From: Chromatiales bacterium
Lineage (GTDB): Bacteria > Pseudomonadota > Gammaproteobacteria > CAMYNG01
Direction: 5' to 3'
Length of the DNA: 19,166 bases
Assembly (NCBI GenBank): GCA_027021685.1
Contig: JALUTW010000022.1
Span: forward strand, 1-19,166
Shown here: positions 13,978-19,166 of the stretch, piece after piece
Layout: each line of letters begins with the position of its first letter
Numbering within the stretch: the stretch's first letter is position 1
Notes under the pieces: generated by a model
What the model was told of the DNA's origin: nothing
What the model saw: only the letters and a program-made list of their open reading frames with translations
Databases searched by the model: none
Made by a program: the position numbers and the translations under genes

Positions 13978-15804
13978 TTATTCCACCGTCACCGACTTGG
14001 CCAGGTTGCGCGGCTGATCGACGTCGGTGCCCTTGAGCACGGCCACGTGGTAGGCGAGGAGCTGCAGCGGCACGCTGTAGACGATGGGGGCGGTGGTGGG
14101 CCGGATGTCGGACAGGGTGAGGTTCTGGTAGCGGTCGAGCCCGATGTTCACCGTCTTGTCCGAGAACAGGAACAGCTCGCCGCCGCGGGCGCGCACTTCC
14201 TGCAGGTTGGACAGCACCTTCTCCAGCAGGGGATCGTCGGGCAGGGCGCAGATCACCGGCATCTTCTCGTCCACCAAGGCCAGGGGACCGTGCTTGAGTT
14301 CGCCGGCCGGATAGGCCTCGGCGTGGATGTAGGAGATTTCCTTGAGCTTGAGCGCCCCTTCCAGGGCGATGGGATAGAAGGTCCCCCGGCCCAGGAACAG
14401 GGCGTGCTCCTTGTCGCCGAAGGACTGGGCCATGTCGCGAATGGCCTGGTCCAGCTCCAGCACCACCTCCACCTGGCGCGGCAGGGCGTGGAGTTCCTCC
14501 ACCCACGCCCGCTCCTGGGCCTCGTCCATGCCGCGGCGCCGGGCCAGGGCGAGGGTGAGCAGGCGCAGGGCGGTGAGCTGGGTGGTGAAGGCCTTGGTGG
14601 AGGCCACCCCGATCTCGGGCCCGGCGCGGGTCATGAGGGCCACGTCGGACTCGCGCACCAGGGAGCTTTCGGGGACGTTGCAGATGGTGAGTGCGCCCAG
14701 ATAGCCCTGGCGCCGTGCGCCGCGCAGGGCGGCCAGGGTGTCGGCGGTCTCGCCCGACTGGGAGATGGTGACGAACAGGGTGTCCTCGGGCACCACCGCC
14801 TTCCGGTACCGGTATTCGCTGGCCACCTCGACGCTGGCCGGAACGCCGATCTCCTCCAGCCAGTAGCGCGCCACCAGCCCGGCATGGTAGCTGGTGCCGC
14901 AGGCGATGATGTGCACGCCGCGGGTGCGGTCCAGCAGGGCGCGGGCCTCGTGGCCGAAGGCCTCCTCCAGCAGCCGCCCCTTGTGGATGCGTCCCTCGAG
15001 CGTCTCGGCGATGACCGCCGGCTGCTCGAAGATCTCCTTGAGCATGTAGTGGGGATACGGCCCCTTGTCCGCCACCGCGCCCGTCACCTGGGAGCGTTTC
15101 ACCGGCCGCTGCGCAGGGTGCCCGCCGGCGTCCCACACGGTGACGCCGTCGCGGCGGATCTCGGCGATGTCGCCTTCTTCGAGGAAGATGAAGTCCTGGG
15201 TCACCGGCAGGAGGGCGAACACGTCCGAGGCGATATAGTTGGCCCCGTCGCCCACGCCGACGACCAGCGGGCTGCCGGCCCGGGCCACCACCATGTGATC
15301 GGGTTCGTCCGGGCTCACCACGGCCAGGGCGTAGGCCCCCACCATTTCCCGCGTCGCGGCCCGCACCGCCTCCAGCAGTCCGGCCCCGCGGGAGAGGTGG
15401 GCGGCCAGCAGGTGGGCGATGACCTCGGTGTCGGTCTCGGAGGTGAAACGGTAACCCTCGGCCTGCAGCCGCTGGCGCAGCTCGGCGTGGTTCTCGATGA
15501 TGCCGTTGTGCACCACCGCCACCTTCTCGCCCGAAACGTGGGGGTGGGCGTTGCGCTCGGCCGGCATGCCGTGGGTGGCCCAGCGGGTGTGGGCGATGCC
15601 CAGGCCGCCGTCCAGCGGGGTCTGCTCCAGGCGCGCGGCGAGCTCCGCCACCTTGCCCACCGAGCGGATGCGCTGCAGGCCGTGGCGGCGATCGCGCACC
15701 GCGATCCCGGCCGAGTCGTAACCCCGGTACTCCAGCCGCTGCAGGCCCTCGATGAGAACGGGGACCACGTTGTCAGGGGCGATGGCGCCGACGATTCCGC
15801 ACAT
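13978..15804 (-). CDS. glmS: Glutamine--fructose-6-phosphate aminotransferase (isomerizing)
   Basis: GlmS makes glucosamine-6-phosphate from fructose-6-phosphate and glutamine, the first step toward UDP-GlcNAc for peptidoglycan and LPS. The product has 608 residues (E. coli 609). The N-terminal amidotransferase domain has the catalytic Cys2 (MCGIVGAI), the LEYRGYDSAGIA segment and TRWATHGMPAERNAHPH. Two SIS sugar-isomerase domains follow, with CGTSYHAGLVARYW, SQSGETADTL, TKAFTTQ and EAYPAGELKHGPLALV. The end LAKSVTVE is the family terminus. The start is fixed because Cys2 must follow the initiator Met. No Shine-Dalgarno sequence is visible before the ATG; a 7-bp tandem repeat lies 15 nt upstream. 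glmU is 181 bp upstream on the same strand. Confidence 0.98.
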   Translation of the reverse strand: MCGIVGAIAPDNVVPVLIEGLQRLEYRGYDSAGIAVRDRRHGLQRIRSVGKVAELAARLEQTPLDGGLGIAHTRWATHGMPAERNAHPHVSGEKVAVVHNGIIENHAELRQRLQAEGYRFTSETDTEVIAHLLAAHLSRGAGLLEAVRAATREMVGAYALAVVSPDEPDHMVVARAGSPLVVGVGDGANYIASDVFALLPVTQDFIFLEEGDIAEIRRDGVTVWDAGGHPAQRPVKRSQVTGAVADKGPYPHYMLKEIFEQPAVIAETLEGRIHKGRLLEEAFGHEARALLDRTRGVHIIACGTSYHAGLVARYWLEEIGVPASVEVASEYRYRKAVVPEDTLFVTISQSGETADTLAALRGARRQGYLGALTICNVPESSLVRESDVALMTRAGPEIGVASTKAFTTQLTALRLLTLALARRRGMDEAQERAWVEELHALPRQVEVVLELDQAIRDMAQSFGDKEHALFLGRGTFYPIALEGALKLKEISYIHAEAYPAGELKHGPLALVDEKMPVICALPDDPLLEKVLSNLQEVRARGGELFLFSDKTVNIGLDRYQNLTLSDIRPTTAPIVYSVPLQLLAYHVAVLKGTDVDQPRNLAKSVTVE

Positions 15805-15818
15805 GTCAATACAGGCTC

Positions 15819-15843
15819 TGGGTGCTGGGTGCTGGGTGCTGGG
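15819..15843. repeat. 7-bp tandem repeat in the glmS leader
   Basis: Three perfect copies of TGGGTGC plus a partial TGGG (plus-strand sense) lie 15 nt upstream of the glmS start codon in the 181-bp glmU-glmS spacer. In the glmS mRNA sense it reads as repeated GCACCCA. The spacer is AT-richer than the genes around it and shows no clear -35/-10 pair. Such short tandem repeats can change copy number by slippage. Confidence 0.7.
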
Positions 15844-15985
15844 AGTTGGCCTTATCCGAACACGTTACAGGCTTTCTGTGGCGCCGACCTTTTGCTGCTT
15901 CCCGGGGCCGGTGAACAAGCAGACAAGGCGTGCCGAGTTTGCATGGTGTTTTCAACATCGAACTCCAGAACCCAGCCGCCAGGCC

Positions 15986-17350
15986 CTAGCCCCCTTTTTT
16001 TGGTCGCTTCCACCCCGGGCGGGTGGTCTGCCGTGCCCGGCTGAGGGTCAGCTCGCCGGGCGGGGCGTCACGGGTGATGGTGGAGCCGGCGCCGATGGTG
16101 GCGCCCCGGCCCACGGTCACCGGCGCCACCAGCTGCACGTCGGAGCCCACGAACACGTCGTCCTCGATGACCGTGCGGTGCTTGTTGGCACCGTCGTAGT
16201 TGCAGGTGATGGTGCCGGCGCCGATGTTGACCCCGCTGCCCATGTCGGTGTCGCCGATGTAGCTCAGATGGTTGACCTTGGAGCCCCGGCCGATGGTGCT
16301 GTTCTTGACCTCCACGAAGTTGCCCACGTGGACCCCGTCGTCCAGCCGGGTGCCGGGACGGATGCGGCTGTAGGGACCGACCCGGCTGCCCGGGCCGATG
16401 ACCGCCTCCTCGATCACGCACAGGGGCAGGATCTCGGCCCCGTCGCCCACGGTGACGTCGCGCAGCACACAGCCGGCCCCGATGGACACGCCGTCGCCCA
16501 GCACCACCTCGCCGGCCAGGACCACGTTGACGTCGATCACCACGTCACGCCCGGCGCGCACCGTGCCGCGCACGTCCAGCCGCGCGGGGTCGAGCAGGGT
16601 CACGCCCTGGTCCATGAGGTCACCGGCCCGGCGGCGCTGGTACACCCGCTCCAGGTGGGCGAGCTGGGCCTTGCTGTTGGCGCCCAGCACTTCGTCGGGA
16701 TCGGCCGGCTGCACGGTCTCCACCGCCACCCCGTCGGCCACGGCCATGGCGACGATGTCGGTGAGATAGTATTCGCCCTGGGCGTTGTCGTTGGACAGCC
16801 GCTGCAGCCATCCGGCCAGGCGGCCGGCGCCCACGGCGAGAATGCCGGTGTTGATCTCGCGCACCCGGCGCTCGGCCTCGGTGGCATCCTTGTCCTCGCG
16901 GATGGCGGTGACCCGCCCGCCGGCATCGCGCAGGATGCGGCCGTAGCCGGCGGGCTCGTCCAGCTCCACCGTGAGCAGGGCCAGGGTGTCGGGACCGGCG
17001 CGGGCCACCAGGGCGCGCAGGGTCTCGGCACGGATCAGGGGCACGTCGCCGTAGAGCACCAGCACGGTGGCCGCCGGGTCCAGGACCGGCAGGGCCTGCT
17101 GCACGGCGTGGCCGGTGCCCAGCCGCTCGGCCTGCTCCACCCAGACGAGGTCCGGCTCGGGCAGGGCGGCGGTGACGCGCTTGCCCCCATGACCGTAGAT
17201 CACCACCGTGCGGGCCGGGGACAGGGCACGGGCGGTGGCCACCACGTGGGCCAGCAGGGGCCGGCCGCCCAGCGGATGGAGGACCTTGGGCAGGTCCGAT
17301 TTCATGCGGGTGCCCTGTCCCGCCGCCAGTATCACAACTTCCAGTGCCAT
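15986..17350 (-). CDS. glmU: Bifunctional GlcNAc-1-P uridyltransferase / GlcN-1-P acetyltransferase
   Basis: GlmU performs the last two steps of UDP-GlcNAc synthesis. The product has 454 residues (E. coli 456). The N-terminal pyrophosphorylase domain has LAAGQGTRMKSDLPKVLHPL and the YGDVPLI metal/substrate motif. From about residue 250 the left-handed beta-helix acetyltransferase domain shows hexapeptide repeats (VVLGDGVSIGAGCVL and later VGRGATIGAGSTI), with the acetyl-CoA and catalytic region VEVKNSTIGRGSKVNHLSYI and GAGTITCNYDGANKH. The ATG at 17350 has AGGA 5 nt upstream. Downstream glmS supplies the pathway's first product. Upstream are the FKBP gene and the ATP synthase genes, the usual atpC-glmU-glmS order with one insertion. 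Confidence 0.98.
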   Translation of the reverse strand: MALEVVILAAGQGTRMKSDLPKVLHPLGGRPLLAHVVATARALSPARTVVIYGHGGKRVTAALPEPDLVWVEQAERLGTGHAVQQALPVLDPAATVLVLYGDVPLIRAETLRALVARAGPDTLALLTVELDEPAGYGRILRDAGGRVTAIREDKDATEAERRVREINTGILAVGAGRLAGWLQRLSNDNAQGEYYLTDIVAMAVADGVAVETVQPADPDEVLGANSKAQLAHLERVYQRRRAGDLMDQGVTLLDPARLDVRGTVRAGRDVVIDVNVVLAGEVVLGDGVSIGAGCVLRDVTVGDGAEILPLCVIEEAVIGPGSRVGPYSRIRPGTRLDDGVHVGNFVEVKNSTIGRGSKVNHLSYIGDTDMGSGVNIGAGTITCNYDGANKHRTVIEDDVFVGSDVQLVAPVTVGRGATIGAGSTITRDAPPGELTLSRARQTTRPGWKRPKKGG

Positions 17351-17424
17351 GGGATTCCTGCTTGGGCCCCGCGCGAGTGGGAAACGGTAGCCGCTGGCGG
17401 CGGAACAGGCAATAGTGCTTCCGT

Positions 17425-17461
17425 CGCCGCCGGCGCTAGTACCATGGTAATACCGGCGGCG
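17425..17461. other. Strong hairpin in the FKBP-glmU spacer
   Basis: A 9-bp perfect inverted repeat, CGCCGCCGG (17425-17433) and CCGGCGGCG (17453-17461), encloses a 19-nt loop that itself contains the 10-bp palindrome TACCATGGTA (17440-17449). On the glmU mRNA this would fold into a stable stem with an inner stem, about 75 nt before the glmU start. No T-run follows on the minus strand, so it is not a standard rho-independent terminator. It could affect RNA processing, stability or partial termination. Confidence 0.5.
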
Positions 17462-17524
17462 CGCGGCGCAAGTGCGCGGGCCCGGCCGCCCCCGCCTTGG
17501 CCCGCCGCGGCCCCGCGCGGCCGC

Positions 17525-18013
17525 TCAGTGGACCCGGGGCGCACCGCCGGGCTCGCCGGCGGCCAGCTCGGCCTCGGTGGCGGGACGGATGCCCTGCACG
17601 GTGACGCGGAAGGTGAGGTCCTTGCCGATGAGGGGATGGTTGCCGTCCAGGTGCACCTTGCCGTCGGCGATGCGGACCACGCGCATGGTGACGGTCTCGC
17701 CGGCCTCGTTCTCGAACACCGCCTCGGCCCCGATGCGGCGGAACTCCGGGGGGACATTGTCGATGTCGTCGGAGAAGGTCAGTCCGGGATCCGGTTCGCC
17801 GAAGGCCTTTTCCTCGGCACTGAAGAACACGTCCACCGACTCGCCCACGGTCTTGCCCGCGAGGTTGGTCATGATCTTGGGAAACAGCCGCTGGTCACGG
17901 CCGTGGACGTACTCGATGGGGATGTCCGACTGCTCCAGCACCCGGCCCTCGCTGTCGATGATGGCGTAGGTGATGGCCACCACCATGCCGTCGCGGACTG
18001 TTTCCTCGCTCAT
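17525..18013 (-). CDS. SlyD-like FKBP-type peptidyl-prolyl isomerase
   Basis: The 162-residue cytoplasmic product is an FKBP-type proline isomerase/chaperone of the SlyD/FkpB class. It opens with the FKBP strand MVVAITYAIIDSEGRVLEQS, has a GRDQRLFPKIMTNLAGKTVG segment in place of the longer FKBP domain helix, and an insert-in-flap region with EFRRIGAEAVFENEAGE and VRIADGKVHLDGNHPLIGKD that is the SlyD hallmark. The C-terminal tail (EAELAAGEPGGAPRVH) is short and lacks the His/Cys-rich metal tail of SlyD, so nickel binding is unlikely. GGGAG lies 7 nt before the ATG. It sits 50 bp after atpC and 174 bp before glmU, an unusual place compared with E. coli, and may be co-transcribed with the ATP synthase genes. 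Confidence 0.93.
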   Translation of the reverse strand: MSEETVRDGMVVAITYAIIDSEGRVLEQSDIPIEYVHGRDQRLFPKIMTNLAGKTVGESVDVFFSAEEKAFGEPDPGLTFSDDIDNVPPEFRRIGAEAVFENEAGETVTMRVVRIADGKVHLDGNHPLIGKDLTFRVTVQGIRPATEAELAAGEPGGAPRVH

Positions 18014-18063
18014 GCGATGTCTCCCGGGTGGTGGCGACGCCGGTGCGTGCCGGTGACGGGACC

Positions 18064-18489
18064 TCAGCGGCCCTGCTTCTTGCGCAGCTTCTGGATGGCC
18101 TGGAGCTGGGCCACGGCCTCCGCCAGCTCGGCCTGGGCCCGGGCGTAGTCGATGTCGCTCTTGCGGTCCTTGAGCGCCTCCTCGGCCCGGCGCTTGGCCT
18201 CCAGGGCAGCGGCCTCGTCCAGGTCGGCGGCACGCACCGCGGTGTCGGACAGCACCGTGACCACGTGGGGCTGCACCTCGAGGATGCCGCCGGAGACGTA
18301 GAAGGTCTGCTCCTCGCCGCCCTCCAGGATCACCCGCACCTCGCCCGGCTTGAGCGGCGTGAGCAGCGGGGTGTGGCGGGGAAAGATGCCCACCTCGCCC
18401 ATCTTCGCGGGCGCCACCACCATCTCCGCCGTGCCGGAGAAGATCTCGGCCTCGGCGCTGACGATGTCCACGTGCATGGTCATGGCCAT
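18064..18489 (-). CDS. atpC: ATP synthase F1 epsilon subunit
   Basis: AtpC is the epsilon subunit of the F1 rotor stalk and an inhibitor of ATP hydrolysis. The product has 141 residues (E. coli 139). The beta-sandwich has MHVDIVSAEAEIFSGTAEMV, GEVGIFPRHTPLLTPLKPGE and YVSGGILEVQPHVVTVLSDTA, and the C-terminal helix pair begins near DLDEAAALEAKRRAEEAL. The start MAMTMHVDIV matches the E. coli MAMTYHLDVV start; a second ATG at 18483 is less likely. GAGG lies 10 nt upstream. It is 45 bp after atpD. Confidence 0.98.
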   Translation of the reverse strand: MAMTMHVDIVSAEAEIFSGTAEMVVAPAKMGEVGIFPRHTPLLTPLKPGEVRVILEGGEEQTFYVSGGILEVQPHVVTVLSDTAVRAADLDEAAALEAKRRAEEALKDRKSDIDYARAQAELAEAVAQLQAIQKLRKKQGR

Positions 18490-18534
18490 TGCTGCGAATC
18501 CTCGGTGCCGGCCCCGCCGGACGGGGCCTCGTTG

Positions 18535-19166
18535 TTACAGGCTCTTGGCCTTCTCCACGGCCTCCTCGATGGAGCCCACCATGTAGAACGCCTGCTCCGG
18601 CAGGTCGTCGTACTCGCCGTCCACGATGCCCTTGAAACCCCGGATGGTGTCCTTCAGCGGCACGTACTTGCCGGGGGCGCCGGTGAACACCTCGGCGACG
18701 AAGAACGGCTGCGACAGGAAACGCTGGATCTTGCGCGCCCGGGCCACGATGAGCTTGTCCTCCTCGGACAGCTCGTCCATGCCGAGGATGGCGATGATGT
18801 CCTTGAGCTCCTTGTAGCGCTGGAGCGTGCCCTGGACCCGGCGGGCGACGTCGTAGTGCTCCTCGCCGATGACCAGCGGGTCGAGCTGGCGCGAGGTGGA
18901 GTCCAGCGGGTCCACCGCGGGGTAGATGCCCAGCTCGGCGATCTGGCGCGACAGCACCAGGGTCGCGTCCAGGTGGGAGAAGGTGGTGGCCGGCGACGGG
19001 TCGGTGAGGTCGTCGGCCGGCACGTACACGGCCTGGAACGAGGTGATGGAGCCGGTCTTGGTGGAGGTGATGCGCTCCTGCAGCACGCCCATCTCCTCGG
19101 CCAGGGTCGGCTGGTAGCCCACCGCCGAGGGCATGCGGCCGAGCAGGGCCGAGACCTCGGTGCCGG
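18535..19166 (-). CDS. atpD: ATP synthase F1 beta subunit (partial, N-terminus outside the window)
   Basis: The visible 210 codons are the C-terminal part of the catalytic beta subunit of F1 ATP synthase. They begin within GTEVSALLGRMPSAVGYQPT and run through ERITSTKTGSITS, AVYVPADDLTDPSPATTF, LDSTSRQLDPLV and ELSEEDKLIVARARKIQRFL to the end AFYMVGSIEEAVEKAKSL. It reads cleanly with no frameshift. The Walker A motif lies beyond the window edge and is not seen. The gene heads the minus-strand series atpD, atpC, FKBP, glmU, glmS. Confidence 0.99.
   Translation of the reverse strand, partial: GTEVSALLGRMPSAVGYQPTLAEEMGVLQERITSTKTGSITSFQAVYVPADDLTDPSPATTFSHLDATLVLSRQIAELGIYPAVDPLDSTSRQLDPLVIGEEHYDVARRVQGTLQRYKELKDIIAILGMDELSEEDKLIVARARKIQRFLSQPFFVAEVFTGAPGKYVPLKDTIRGFKGIVDGEYDDLPEQAFYMVGSIEEAVEKAKSL

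Noticed and set aside
15805..15985. glmS riboswitch-ribozyme in the glmS leader
   Set aside because: That element is known from Gram-positive bacteria; the leader here is short, contains a heptamer repeat and shows none of its conserved core that I can recognise.
15752..18148. Long plus-strand frame opposite glmU and the FKBP gene
   Set aside because: Antisense to GlmU and FKBP, both well recognised; His/Gly/Val-rich with no family features.

Overview
The window looks like a piece of chromosome from a high-GC gammaproteobacterium, probably of the Chromatiales/Ectothiorhodospiraceae type. The reasons are strong G/C third-position bias throughout, closely Escherichia-like AtpD, AtpC, GlmU, GlmS, Def, Fmt and RsmB, and two gene neighbourhoods typical of such bacteria: def-fmt-rsmB-DUF4390-ntrY-ntrX-trkA-trkH, and atpD-atpC-glmU-glmS. 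The assignment rests on recognised motifs and gene order; no search was run.

Left half, plus strand (437-11554). After a divergent, AT-rich spacer shared with a LysM lipoprotein gene on the minus strand, a tightly packed series runs def, fmt, rsmB, a DUF4390 gene, ntrY, ntrX and trkA. Many junctions overlap, which suggests one operon with translational coupling. It links N-terminal formyl-group handling of proteins, 16S rRNA methylation, a membrane two-component system and potassium uptake. trkH follows, then a decayed second copy of the trkH 3' end, a SAM methyltransferase and a small TPR protein.

Right half, minus strand (19166 down to 11768). The end of the ATP synthase operon (atpD partial, atpC) is followed by a SlyD-like FKBP, glmU, glmS, a DUF2784 membrane protein and a KamA-family radical SAM enzyme. 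The two halves converge at 11555-11767. The segment carrying kamA and DUF2784 is bracketed by a 34-bp imperfect inverted repeat (11554-11587 and 13905-13938).

Most of the window is ordinary housekeeping sequence and no clearly new multi-gene system is present. The points most worth checking are: an NtrX whose receiver and DNA-binding ends are intact but whose AAA+ domain has lost the Walker A lysine, the Walker B DE pair, the GAFTGA loop and the arginine finger; a KamA-family enzyme lacking both substrate aspartates of lysine 2,3-aminomutase; the trkH tail remnant with a 34-nt perfect match to its intact neighbour; and the repeats around the kamA segment and in the glmS and glmU leaders. No rRNA, tRNA, CRISPR array or insertion-sequence transposase was seen.
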